Notes: a model not told the origin generated them from the letters alone. A stretch of 14,091 nucleotides of DNA from an uncultured Peptococcaceae bacterium (GCA_937922955.1 CALAKO010000252.1:1-14091); one strand, 5' to 3'; shown: positions 5,393 to 13,695, numbered from the stretch's first letter. Translations and numbers: made by a program.

Positions 5393-7771
5393 TTATGCAT
5401 GTGCCGCTGTACGGGTGAATTTTACAATATTCGATGCCCCTGCCAGCTGGGTGCCGTCAGCCATCACCAATGTTGGTGCAGCGACAATCCCATACTGTTT
5501 TGCCAGCTCTGGCTCATCTTCAGCGTAAATACGGCGATAAGACACGCCAGCCTGATCCAGCGCACGAATCGCAATCTGACAGTTTGGACAGGTGTGCGTT
5601 GTAAATAAAAGGTTTTCTTCAGCGGCCTTTTCCAAGCCATCGCTTGGCTGCCCTTCGGTAATGCCAAGATCGCTTCCCTTCACCTTCATCACGAAGCGGC
5701 TCTTACTGATGTCATAAAGCTTGCGATCCTTGTATTCTTGAGTCTTGCCATCGTTCCAGTTCTGAACTGGTCGATAATAACCTGTAATACGGCTGTAAAC
5801 CTCGGTCTTATTGCCGCAGTAAGGACAGGTAAACTGTTCACCGGCAATATACCCATGGTCTTTGCAAACCGAGTAGGTTGGGGACAACGTATAGTATGGC
5901 AGCTCATAGTTTTCTGCAATCTTACGCACCAGGTTGGCTGCTGCTTTCCAATCCGGCAGCTTTTCACCGAGGAAGGCATGGAAAACCGTACCGGATGTGT
6001 ACAACGTTTGCAATTCATCCTGAATATCCAGCGCAGAGAAGATGTCTTCGGTGTAACCAACTGGCAAGTGAGAGCTGTTGGTGTAGTAAGGGGTATCTCC
6101 TTCTTTAGCTGCTGTAATGATGTCTGGGAAGCGCTTGCGGTCGTGCTTTGCAAAACGATAGGTGGTCGATTCTGCTGGAGTCGCTTCCAGATTGTAGAGA
6201 TCTCCGTATTTCTCCTGATAATCGGAGAGACGTTCTCTCATATGGGTCAACACTTCTTTTGCAAATTTCTGAGTTTCTGGATGGGTCAGATCTTTGCGCA
6301 GCCAGTTTGCATTAAGCCCTACTTCATTCATACCAATCAGGCCGATGGTGGAGAAGTGATTGTCAAAGCTGCCCAAATAGCGCTTTGTATATGGATACAA
6401 GCCTGCATCCAACAGTTTTGTAATAACCGTTCTTTTGATTTTCAAGGAACGCGCTGCAACATCCATCATGTGATCCAAACGCGCATAGAAATCTTCTTCG
6501 TCTTTGGCCAGGTAAGCCATGCGTGGCAGGTTAATCGTTACAACCCCCACGGAACCAGTGCTTTCCCCGCTGCCGAAGAACCCACCGCTCTTCTTGCGCA
6601 ATTCACGCAAGTCGAGACGCAGGCGGCAGCACATGCTGCGTACATCGCTTGGCTGCATATCGCTGTTGATGTAGTTTGAAAAATATGGTGTACCATACTT
6701 AGCGGTCATTTCAAACAGCAAGCTGTTGTTTTCGGTATTGGACCAGTCGAAATCCTTGGTGATGGAATAGGTTGGGATTGGATACTGGAAGCCACGCCCC
6801 TGCGCGTCACCATCGATCATGACTTCAATAAAGGCTTTGTTTACCATATCCATCTCACGCTTGCAATCGCCATAGGTGAAATCCATGTCTTTCCCACCGA
6901 CAATAGCTGGCAGGTCTTTCAAGTCGTCTGGCACTGTCCAGTCGAGGGTGATGTTTGAAAATGGTGCCTGGGTTCCCCAGCGGCTTGGAGTATTGACCCC
7001 ATAAATGAAACTTTCAATGCATTTCTTCGTCTGCTCATAAGTCAGATTGTCGGCCTTGACAAAAGGTGCCAAATAGGTATCAAAGGAAGAAAATGCCTGA
7101 GCACCAGCCCATTCATTTTGCATAATGCCGAGGAAGTTAACCATCTGATTGCAAAGAGTAGCCAGATGTTTCGCCGGTGCAGAGGTGATTTTACCAGGAA
7201 TGCCGCCCAAGCCTTCACGAATCAATTGTTTCAGACTCCAACCAGCGCAATAGCCCGTCAGCATGGACAGGTCATGAAGATGAATGTCGGCGTTTCTATG
7301 TGCATCCGCAATTTCTTCGTCATAAATTTCACTTAACCAGTAGTTCGCAGTGATGGCTCCAGAATTGGAAAGGATCAAACCACCAACAGAATAGGTAACG
7401 GTAGAATTTTCCTTAACGCGCCAGTCCTCCACATTGACGTAGCTATTTACCAGATCCTTATAGTCAAGAATGGTTGAGGACACATTACGTAGTTTTTCAT
7501 GTTGCTTACGATAGAGAATGTATGCTTTCGCTACATCCGCGTACCCACTTTGGCTGAGAATACTTTCAACACTATCTTGGATGTCTTCCACCTGAATAAG
7601 ATGATCATGAATCTTTGGTTCGAAATCAGCTGTTACACGCAATCCCAACAAATCGATAATATCATCAGTATATTCTCTCCGGCATGCATCAAACGCTTTT
7701 TCAATGGCAGCTGTAATTTTCTTCAAATCAAACGCTACAACACTGTTATCGCGTTTTACAACTTGGTACAT
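5393..7771 (-). CDS. nrdD: Anaerobic (class III) ribonucleoside-triphosphate reductase with C-terminal redoxin domain
   Basis: Oxygen-sensitive glycyl-radical enzyme that makes dNTPs from NTPs. I start it at ATG 7769-7771 (792 aa), behind AGAGGA with nine-base spacing; an in-frame TTG ten codons earlier lacks a good SD. An N-terminal ATP-cone (MYQVVKRDNSVVAFDLKKI, about 1-95) is the usual allosteric domain. Active-site cysteines are C175 (TGYCAGW) and one of C381/C382 (SMCCRLRLD). A C-terminal zinc-site region has SVCKDHGY and FTCPYCG, followed by the glycyl-radical motif RITGYYRP with G664. Unusually, about 75 residues follow, forming a thioredoxin-fold glutaredoxin-like domain with a CPNC active site (C728, C731) and cis-Pro motif AAPTLV. 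This implies an in-built dithiol reductant. The gene has its own promoter and NrdR-type boxes and is followed by a co-transcribed phosphatase gene. Confidence 0.95.
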   Translation of the reverse strand: MYQVVKRDNSVVAFDLKKITAAIEKAFDACRREYTDDIIDLLGLRVTADFEPKIHDHLIQVEDIQDSVESILSQSGYADVAKAYILYRKQHEKLRNVSSTILDYKDLVNSYVNVEDWRVKENSTVTYSVGGLILSNSGAITANYWLSEIYDEEIADAHRNADIHLHDLSMLTGYCAGWSLKQLIREGLGGIPGKITSAPAKHLATLCNQMVNFLGIMQNEWAGAQAFSSFDTYLAPFVKADNLTYEQTKKCIESFIYGVNTPSRWGTQAPFSNITLDWTVPDDLKDLPAIVGGKDMDFTYGDCKREMDMVNKAFIEVMIDGDAQGRGFQYPIPTYSITKDFDWSNTENNSLLFEMTAKYGTPYFSNYINSDMQPSDVRSMCCRLRLDLRELRKKSGGFFGSGESTGSVGVVTINLPRMAYLAKDEEDFYARLDHMMDVAARSLKIKRTVITKLLDAGLYPYTKRYLGSFDNHFSTIGLIGMNEVGLNANWLRKDLTHPETQKFAKEVLTHMRERLSDYQEKYGDLYNLEATPAESTTYRFAKHDRKRFPDIITAAKEGDTPYYTNSSHLPVGYTEDIFSALDIQDELQTLYTSGTVFHAFLGEKLPDWKAAANLVRKIAENYELPYYTLSPTYSVCKDHGYIAGEQFTCPYCGNKTEVYSRITGYYRPVQNWNDGKTQEYKDRKLYDISKSRFVMKVKGSDLGITEGQPSDGLEKAAEENLLFTTHTCPNCQIAIRALDQAGVSYRRIYAEDEPELAKQYGIVAAPTLVMADGTQLAGASNIVKFTRTAAHA

Positions 7772-7815
7772 ATATGTCAGTCCTCTCTCAAATTTTCTCA
7801 AAAAGTTGTAGTCCT

Positions 7816-7844
7816 ATGATAACAAACAAAAACCGGACTGTCAA
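7816..7844 (-). promoter_or_regulatory. nrdD promoter embedded in the nrdG terminator
   Basis: On the minus strand a perfect TTGACA (7839-7844) is followed by exactly 17 bases and TATCAT (7816-7821), five of six matches. The predicted transcript start is near 7809, giving a 5' leader of about 38 nt. The -35 box sits in the loop and inner arm of the terminator hairpin for nrdG. Confidence 0.78.
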
Positions 7845-7853
7845 CAGTCCGGT
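7822..7853 (-). terminator. Intrinsic terminator of nrdG
   Basis: A perfect 9-bp stem, ACCGGACTG (7832-7840) with its complement (7845-7853), has a four-base loop. On the minus strand it is followed by TTTTGTTTGTT. It lies 45 bases after the nrdG stop codon. Confidence 0.87.
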
Positions 7854-7854
7854 A

Positions 7855-7864
7855 CTATATATTG
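7855..7864. promoter_or_regulatory. NrdR-box-like operator 1 upstream of nrdD
   Basis: CTATATATTG matches the core CWATATATWG of the known NrdR box (Rodionov-Gelfand consensus) at all ten positions; the outer bases match only partly. It lies about 10 bp upstream of the nrdD -35 box. NrdR represses ribonucleotide reductase genes when (d)ATP is plentiful. Confidence 0.65.
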
Positions 7865-7897
7865 TTGCTTTAGCAGCGATTATCCCAGCATATAATA

Positions 7898-7907
7898 CTA
7901 TATACCG
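7898..7907. promoter_or_regulatory. NrdR-box-like operator 2, overlapping the nrdG stop codon
   Basis: CTATATACCG matches eight of ten core NrdR-box positions. It is 43 bp from box 1 centre to centre, close to four helical turns, as expected for paired NrdR boxes. It overlaps the last codons and stop of nrdG, which may constrain its sequence. Confidence 0.5.
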
Positions 7908-8587
7908 CGCAATGTCGTACATGAAAGGTAAGCTTGTGCCGCCTGGCAGACACGTTTCATCTCCTCTTCATTATACGCCGAGAGAGAAGTATCTCTCACT
8001 TGGTCGCGCTCGACAAAACACTGCAAGTAGTAATGCTGCGCCCCTTTCAGCCATTTTGCGATTTGCAGGATATCTTCAAATGTGTGAAATTCTCTGACAA
8101 CGGTTGTGCGAAATTCATAGTCAACAAGACCCGACAATAAAAAATTTACGCTGGCTATATAGGGTGTCATGTCACATTCGTTCAAGCCACATGTCAACGC
8201 ATACTTTTCCGGCGTATTTTTGATGTCCATGGCTACGTAGTCAACAAGGCCGGCACGAACAAGACGTTCCAGTTTCTCAGGAAAGCCACCATTGGTATCC
8301 AGCTTGACGCGATACCCTAGTTCTTTCACGGCTCGCAGAAACTCTTCAATGTCCGGCTGCAACAAAGGTTCTCCGCCGCTGACACAAACACCATCCAGCA
8401 AACCTTGTCTTTTCTTCAGGAAAGACAGCACACTGTCAGTTTGAAGACCTTCACCAAAAGGCCCACTGATGAGTTCGCTGTTATGACAAAAAGGACAGTT
8501 CAGCTGACAGCCTCCAGTAAAGATCGTACAAGCAACATGTTCTGGATAATCGAGCAAGGTCAGCTTTTGTAACCCTTGAATATTCAT
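7898..8587 (-). CDS. nrdG: Anaerobic ribonucleotide reductase activating protein (radical SAM)
   Basis: Radical-SAM activase that installs the glycyl radical on NrdD using a [4Fe-4S] cluster and S-adenosylmethionine. It has 229 aa, the longer NrdG/pyruvate-formate-lyase-activase-like variety (TIGR02495-like) common in anaerobes. The cluster motif is CQLNCPFC with C27, C31 and C34 in the CxxxCxxC pattern. The SAM-contacting GGEPLL lies at about 70-76, and VKLDTNGGFPE (about 93-103) and DYVAMDIKNTPEKY (about 114-128) follow as usual. ATG at 8585-8587 follows GAAGGTGA. It starts 14 bases after the GT-C-like gene, suggesting one transcript, and ends at a terminator before nrdD. So activase and reductase are adjacent but probably separately controlled. 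Confidence 0.93.
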   Translation of the reverse strand: MNIQGLQKLTLLDYPEHVACTIFTGGCQLNCPFCHNSELISGPFGEGLQTDSVLSFLKKRQGLLDGVCVSGGEPLLQPDIEEFLRAVKELGYRVKLDTNGGFPEKLERLVRAGLVDYVAMDIKNTPEKYALTCGLNECDMTPYIASVNFLLSGLVDYEFRTTVVREFHTFEDILQIAKWLKGAQHYYLQCFVERDQVRDTSLSAYNEEEMKRVCQAAQAYLSCTTLRGI

Positions 8588-8601
8588 CGTTTCACCTTCA
8601 T

Positions 8602-10320
8602 CTACTTAAAAATACCTTCAATCTTCGTCCATATAGCATATTTTTCGCGGTCTTTTTCACCATTTTTTTTCAAGTCGTTCCAATCTTTGTACTGGGTCAC
8701 AAATTGATTGTGCAGCTGAGCATCCTCATCCGATGGCAAATCCGTGCTGACTGTCATGCGTTCCCAATAATCTTTTATCGCTTCGCTTTCCATTCGCGCC
8801 GCTGGAAAAATCGAAAAAGCCAGCAACGCGCAGTTCAAAAACGCCACCATCAGGAGCAATTTCCCACTTTGAGATTTGCCATCATCACGCCGCCCACTCA
8901 AGGCCACAATGGCAAGCGGAATCAAAAACCACAGCACGGCCACCGTTCGTGCCCACCATGTTGTTGACGTAAAGAGGGTCATCACCAGCACAGGAAGCGT
9001 CAGCCAAAGAAGAGCGGTGCGGCGGCCAATATAGTCTTCCACTTCTTCCTCTTCTTCTATCTCATCCTCTTGTTCCGCTATATATATGGCGTTTTCACCT
9101 AAACTTCGACTTCGTGGAGCCAGGATAGCGACAATCAACAAAATGACCGCAGCAAGCAAAAGCACACCGCCAAAAAATCCAAAGCCCCGCAAACGAACAT
9201 CGGGCTGCGCGTAAGCAGAGTTGAACAGCGCTGTAAACTGCTGCAAAAGGCCATTGATCCCTAAAGAGTCAACATTTGGCGAAGCCATCATGCTGTATAG
9301 AAAGCGACCAAACCAGGTTTTTCCTTCCAATATTACAGGCATGTAAGGCGTCACCAAATCAACCGCATGGCTTCCAAAAGCAAGCGCAAACGGATTCCCT
9401 GTGTCAACAAGGTTTTGCACGAATGGATTGAAGCCTATGATCACAAAAGCACACAGCACCACAATGCCGCTGCGAATAACCAACCAACGAAAGGCCTGCT
9501 TTTTATACAATACTGCCACTATTAGTAAAAATCCAATTCCCAACACCAGAGCTGCACAAATACCGCCCGACTGGCTATGAAGAATAAACGCCCAGAGAAA
9601 AGCCAATACCATTAACAGATCACCATGCAGATACCCTTCATTTAAAATCAGATAGGACAGAATTAAAAAGCATTGAATGCAATACGCCAATACGGCATCG
9701 CCATAAAAGCTGAACAACTGCGCCAGGGCAACAGGATTTATAAGAGATAACAGTGTTGCAACAATCGCCAACTTACGATGCCCGCCAAGCAAACGGCGAA
9801 AACCATATTGCGTCAGCAGAAACGTTGGCACCGCAAACAACAACGTATGCGCTTTCGCCATTTCATAATGCCCTAAAAAAGCATACAAACTGGCATCCAC
9901 ATACCACAGCGATTTGCCAGAACGATAAACCAGCTCCGATACGCCGCCAACGTCATCATAGATCGGGTTCCATCCTCCTGCGAGCTGAACAATCGCTTCA
10001 GTGTAAAAGCCGCGTCCCCAGGAAGAATATTCCCAAACGGTAGAAACCACCATTCCAAAGACCACAACAGCCACCATGAACACGACACCCATTCCAACAA
10101 GGCGTTTGACAGGCAGCGGCCTGTGTTCCCAGCGCGTCAACCAATACAACACAACCAAACTCAATATCACACATAAAGGGAGTGTAAAGGAATAAACATG
10201 CAACCCGACCAAAATGGCAATGGCATTGAACACAAACAATGATGTCAGCATCATCAACCATGCCATCGCCCATTGTACGGCTTTAGGAATGGCCGGCACC
10301 TGTTCTTCTATATTGCTCAT
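8602..10320 (-). CDS. Polytopic membrane protein, GT-C glycosyltransferase-like
   Basis: A 572-aa integral membrane protein that I do not recognise as a specific named family. About a dozen hydrophobic segments are visible (for example 16-42, 45-61, 73-92, 187-226, 232-270, 276-300, 375-396, 434-455). A long hydrophilic loop between the third and fourth helices (about 93-155) contains YSSWGRGFYTEA and WNPIYDDVGG. This layout, with an acidic pair in the first large external loop, resembles GT-C enzymes that use lipid-linked sugars, which is an inference. A very acidic stretch, EQEDEIEEEEEVEDY (about 416-430), lies in a loop near the C-terminal helices, and the last 80 residues are soluble. ATG at 10318-10320 follows GGCGGGTG. 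It is probably co-transcribed with nrdG; no functional link is evident. Its promoter is unclear: the gap to the upstream terminator is only 30 bases. Confidence 0.7.
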   Translation of the reverse strand: MSNIEEQVPAIPKAVQWAMAWLMMLTSLFVFNAIAILVGLHVYSFTLPLCVILSLVVLYWLTRWEHRPLPVKRLVGMGVVFMVAVVVFGMVVSTVWEYSSWGRGFYTEAIVQLAGGWNPIYDDVGGVSELVYRSGKSLWYVDASLYAFLGHYEMAKAHTLLFAVPTFLLTQYGFRRLLGGHRKLAIVATLLSLINPVALAQLFSFYGDAVLAYCIQCFLILSYLILNEGYLHGDLLMVLAFLWAFILHSQSGGICAALVLGIGFLLIVAVLYKKQAFRWLVIRSGIVVLCAFVIIGFNPFVQNLVDTGNPFALAFGSHAVDLVTPYMPVILEGKTWFGRFLYSMMASPNVDSLGINGLLQQFTALFNSAYAQPDVRLRGFGFFGGVLLLAAVILLIVAILAPRSRSLGENAIYIAEQEDEIEEEEEVEDYIGRRTALLWLTLPVLVMTLFTSTTWWARTVAVLWFLIPLAIVALSGRRDDGKSQSGKLLLMVAFLNCALLAFSIFPAARMESEAIKDYWERMTVSTDLPSDEDAQLHNQFVTQYKDWNDLKKNGEKDREKYAIWTKIEGIFK

Positions 10321-10339
10321 GGATTCACCCGCCTTTGCT

Positions 10340-10383
10340 ACAATAAAAGACCCTCCTGTTTCTCCAAAAGCAAAACAGGAGGG
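10340..10383 (-). terminator. Terminator of the pncB operon
   Basis: An 11-bp perfect stem, CCCTCCTGTTT (10351-10361) with its complement (10373-10383), has an 11-base loop. On the minus strand TCTTTTATTG follows. It begins seven bases past the pncB stop codon. Confidence 0.87.
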
Positions 10384-10390
10384 ACCTGTA

Positions 10391-11887
10391 TTATTTAATA
10401 TCAGATTGAACGGCTTCTTCCAAAATCATATGTTCGTCGGCCGAAATGACATGACGACGTTCCATGAGCATGCGTTCACGCATACTCCAGAGACTGGAAG
10501 AATAGTCCACATAGTAATGATGTGGATTTTCAAAACGTTTGACTTCATCCCAAAGGGTCTCGATTTCATTTTTGCAGTATTCACGAATCTCTCCCACACT
10601 TGGGCTCTGATAAACCTGTTCCCCTTTTATAAAGACAGGAACCTGCAGTTTTTCTGCACGGAAGTTTTTCACCGTTTTGCGTTTCCACACAGCATTTGGA
10701 TCAAAAATCTCAATTGGACGCTGATCATCAATGGTTTCATCCGCCAGCATCACCAAGTCGGCAATGGCTTTGTTGGTTTCCAGATCAAAGAGACGCCATG
10801 GCATCTTATAACCAGGAGTGGTGATTTTACCAATGTTTTCGCTGATTTTGATGCGAGGCTGCAGAAGGCCATCTTCTTCAACGGCCACCATTTTATAAAC
10901 ACCGCCAAACACCGGATCGCTCTTACAGGTAATTAAGCGTTCACCAACACCAAAACTGTCAATCTTTGCGCCTTGCACCAGCAAGTCTTGGATGAGGAAT
11001 TCATCGAGGCCGCCGCTGACTACCACTGCGCAATCCTCAAATCCTTCGGCATCGAGAACTTCACGCACTCTTTTTGACAAATAAGCAATGTCGCCACTAT
11101 CAATGCGGACACCTGCTGGACGGTAGCCTTTTGGCACAACAACTTCCTTAAACACCTTAATGGCATTTGGCAGCCCAGAGCCCAGTACGTCATAAGTATC
11201 AATAAGCAGTGTGCAGGCATGAGGATAGGCCTCTGCATACAGTCTGAACGCTTTTTCCTCGTCGTTGAACAACTGAACCCAGCTGTGAGCCATGGTTCCC
11301 AATGCAGGCACACCATAATCGCGGTCGGTGGAAGTGTTCGCCGAACCTGCAACACCACCGATATAAGCGGCACGTGCGCCATAATTGGCTGCATCCGGCC
11401 CCTGTGCGCGACGGGAGCCAAATTCCATCACAGAACGTCCCTTTGCGGCACGAACAATGCGATTGGCCTTTGTAGCAATGAGACACTGATGATTAATGGT
11501 CAACAACAACATGGTTTCCAAAAACTGTGCCTGAATGACCGGGCCACGTACCGTAACAAGTGGTTCATGTGGAAAAACAGGTCGACCTTCCGGCACCGCC
11601 CAAACATCGCATTCAAATTTAAAATTGTGAAGATACTCCAGAAATCCTTCATCAAAAAGATTTTTAGAACGCAAATACTCAATATCTTCATCGGTAAAAT
11701 GAAGGTTATTCAGATAGTTGATCAGCTGCTCCAGACCGGCCATAATGACAAAACCGCCTCCATCTGGAATTTCGCGGAAAAACATATCAAAGTACACGAT
11801 TTTATCTTCCAAACCATTTATGAAGTAACCATTCCCCATTGTTAATTCATAAAAGTCCGTCAGCAGCGTTAAGTTGCGCTCATCCAT
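10391..11887 (-). CDS. pncB: Nicotinate phosphoribosyltransferase
   Basis: Joins nicotinate with PRPP, with ATP use, to nicotinate mononucleotide, the entry step of NAD salvage by the Preiss-Handler route. 498 aa, normal for the bacterial family. Signatures: LLTDFYELTMGNGYF at the N-terminus, MEFGSRRAQGPDAA (154-167), GGVAGSANTSTDRDYG (177-192), GTMAHSWVQ with the catalytic histidine H201, RIDSGDIAYLS (261-271) in the PRPP region, VVSGGLDEF, and SFGVGERL. ATG at 11885-11887; its GGGGG-type SD overlaps the stop codon of the upstream Nudix gene, 13 bases away. It is the last gene of a three-gene operon and is followed by a strong terminator. The neighbouring NrtR-type protein suggests control by NAD metabolites. 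Confidence 0.95.
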   Translation of the reverse strand: MDERNLTLLTDFYELTMGNGYFINGLEDKIVYFDMFFREIPDGGGFVIMAGLEQLINYLNNLHFTDEDIEYLRSKNLFDEGFLEYLHNFKFECDVWAVPEGRPVFPHEPLVTVRGPVIQAQFLETMLLLTINHQCLIATKANRIVRAAKGRSVMEFGSRRAQGPDAANYGARAAYIGGVAGSANTSTDRDYGVPALGTMAHSWVQLFNDEEKAFRLYAEAYPHACTLLIDTYDVLGSGLPNAIKVFKEVVVPKGYRPAGVRIDSGDIAYLSKRVREVLDAEGFEDCAVVVSGGLDEFLIQDLLVQGAKIDSFGVGERLITCKSDPVFGGVYKMVAVEEDGLLQPRIKISENIGKITTPGYKMPWRLFDLETNKAIADLVMLADETIDDQRPIEIFDPNAVWKRKTVKNFRAEKLQVPVFIKGEQVYQSPSVGEIREYCKNEIETLWDEVKRFENPHHYYVDYSSSLWSMRERMLMERRHVISADEHMILEEAVQSDIK

Positions 11888-11900
11888 TCTTTTTACCCCC

Positions 11901-12788
11901 TTAGGACCGCCACAATTCTATGGCAGACAATCCATCCTCCAAACAATAACTTTGTTTGTATTGATACATCTGATCCAAAACGCCCACATTCTCCGGCTGA
12001 TTTTCAGCACGTACAATCATTGGCTTGATGTGTTCAAAGAATGTTGTGCGCAATAATTCTTCGCCAATGACCGCTTCAAAGATTCCTTGCAGGTCTGCAA
12101 TTCGGAAGGTGTCTGGCACCCAATGAAAGGCAACTGGTGAACGATAAAGCTTGGTGCGCAGACTTTCCACGGCGCAGCAAATCATTTCCAGATGATCGAA
12201 AGCCAGTGCGTCAGCATCTTCGAACACTTCTCGTTTCCAAGAGCCAAGCTCATTCTGGATCAGATCAATGGCACCGCTGATTTCAGCGTCAGCGTTTTTC
12301 AAGGTCAAATGCGTGCGATAATGACTTGACGACAGTGCTTCCGTCTTCATCGACACTTCAAACCAGGCTGCTTCGTCTGCATCATCAGCAGCTTTTGGCG
12401 TGCCCATCTCTCCATAAGGCACCACAGCCAAAAAACACTGAGTAATCACGCGTGTTCGCGGATCCCGATCCACTCGGCTAAACGTCGCCACATCCCCCTG
12501 ATACAACGGCGTTAATCCCGTTTCTTCCAGACATTCTCTGGCCGCGCATTCGCTTAATGTTTCCCCTTTTTCCAAAAAGCCGCCTGGTAGAGCCCAGCCG
12601 CCTTTATACGGTGGACGACCACGCTTGACCAATAACACTTCCAGCTTGCGTTGCGGATATTTTTTTGTCGCATTTTCCGGGCAATCCAGCGCACGGAAAA
12701 TGGCGCTGTCTGCGGTTACGGAAGGATGCCAATATTCGCGGTCATCATAGGTGGCAACAAACTGTTGATCTTCTTCAGTTAATCTCAT
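11901..12788 (-). CDS. Nudix domain protein with NrtR-type winged helix (NAD-related regulator or hydrolase)
   Basis: 295 aa in two parts. The N-terminal Nudix domain (about 25-165) has an intact Nudix box, G70-x5-E76-x7-R84-E85..E88-E89-T-G-L, so hydrolase activity is possible. The C-terminal part (about 200-290) has LAFDHLEMICCAVESLRTKL, RIADLQGIFEAVIG and RTTFFEHI, which resembles the winged-helix domain of NrtR. NrtR proteins repress NAD biosynthesis and salvage genes and sense ADP-ribose through the Nudix domain. Many NrtR have a decayed Nudix box; this one does not, so it may both hydrolyse and regulate, or act as an ADP-ribose pyrophosphatase. Its position 13 bases ahead of pncB supports the NAD link. 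ATG at 12786-12788 follows GTGAGG. I did not find a clear NrtR operator near the operon promoter. Confidence 0.82.
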   Translation of the reverse strand: MRLTEEDQQFVATYDDREYWHPSVTADSAIFRALDCPENATKKYPQRKLEVLLVKRGRPPYKGGWALPGGFLEKGETLSECAARECLEETGLTPLYQGDVATFSRVDRDPRTRVITQCFLAVVPYGEMGTPKAADDADEAAWFEVSMKTEALSSSHYRTHLTLKNADAEISGAIDLIQNELGSWKREVFEDADALAFDHLEMICCAVESLRTKLYRSPVAFHWVPDTFRIADLQGIFEAVIGEELLRTTFFEHIKPMIVRAENQPENVGVLDQMYQYKQSYCLEDGLSAIELWRS

Positions 12789-12801
12789 AGGGATGCCTCA
12801 C

Positions 12802-13656
12802 TTAAATCCAAGCGTCTGTGTCTTCTGTTGGAGCCAATTCCCAACCATCAAAGACACCAATACCATCTTCGATGGCTTCAAAGCAGTCATAGGTTTTTTC
12901 AGTCAACGTCAACAGATTAAGATCGTGCTTTGCCAAAAGCTTCAAGCCCAGGCTCATTGGTTCCAACGCTTCTTCATAAATGCGGTCATCGATCACTTCA
13001 TAGCCCAAAATCTGCATGCTTGAAGCCACTCGAGCACGTGTCGCACCATCTTGGAAATAAAAATAATAGTACACACTGTACTCATGGTCTAAATCAATGC
13101 CGGCTTCTTTGAGATTTTGCACCATGTAGCGATTGCGAATATGAGCCATATCGATGTCGGATGGATAAATGGCATCAAAAAAGAAACGCCAAGCGCCATC
13201 GTTGTCACTCATATAGTTGAAATCGTAATCGTTGTATTCCGATGCGATTTTACCAACGAGCGGTGCCAGATATTCCACATCTGGGCCATAAAAATAAAAC
13301 ATACGTGTGCCCGCATAAGTCACAGAGCCAACAAAACGTGCACGTGCTTCTTCATCCATAACCTTGATGATGTAGTTCTGGATTTCAAGAATTTTTTCTT
13401 CTTCCTCTTCTTTATAGAAGCCATCGAGATCTGGGTCCTGAAATTCCAGCTGAATGCCCATCAGCCAGTGCAGTGCTGGGATTGGTGCTTTTTCTGCAAT
13501 GGCGAGATCCACATTCACCAAAGCACGGCCATCATCCATACCTGTCACATACATTTCATACTGTGCAGGAATCTCCAGCGCAGGATCGCGTTCTGCTTCA
13601 TCGTCTGCAAATGTAAATTCAATTTTTTCTCGAATTTCTTTATCTAAATTTTCCAT
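12802..13656 (-). CDS. DUF695 + RraB-like domain protein
   Basis: Soluble acidic protein of unknown function, 284 aa from ATG at 13654-13656; an in-frame GTG four codons earlier is possible, but GAGG lies seven bases before the ATG. The N-terminal part (about 25-168) resembles DUF695, ending in GAWRFFFDAIYPSD. The C-terminal part (about 176-284), MVQNLKEAGIDLDHEYSVYY followed by YFYFQDG and LGYEVID, resembles the RraB (regulator of RNase E activity B) fold. This DUF695-RraB pairing is an architecture I recall from bacterial genomes without a defined role. An acidic run, YKEEEEEK, lies near residue 81. It is the first gene of the operon with the Nudix regulator and pncB (13-base gap), so it may be co-regulated with NAD salvage. 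Confidence 0.72.
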   Translation of the reverse strand: MENLDKEIREKIEFTFADDEAERDPALEIPAQYEMYVTGMDDGRALVNVDLAIAEKAPIPALHWLMGIQLEFQDPDLDGFYKEEEEEKILEIQNYIIKVMDEEARARFVGSVTYAGTRMFYFYGPDVEYLAPLVGKIASEYNDYDFNYMSDNDGAWRFFFDAIYPSDIDMAHIRNRYMVQNLKEAGIDLDHEYSVYYYFYFQDGATRARVASSMQILGYEVIDDRIYEEALEPMSLGLKLLAKHDLNLLTLTEKTYDCFEAIEDGIGVFDGWELAPTEDTDAWI

Positions 13657-13695
13657 TGAAAACCTCACTAATCCTGAAATATTTGTAATATCTTT

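Noticed and set aside
5738..6679. Plus-strand open frame of 313 codons opposite nrdD
   Set aside because: Antisense shadow of a conserved enzyme; the composition is Cys/Trp/Ile-rich as expected of a reverse-frame artefact.
7772..7801. Ten-codon N-terminal extension of NrdD from a TTG codon
   Set aside because: The downstream ATG has a well-spaced SD and begins at the usual ATP-cone start, and the TTG lies at the predicted transcript leader.
9081..9092. CTATATATAT inside the GT-C-like gene as another NrdR box
   Set aside because: It lacks the closing G of the core and lies deep within a coding region.
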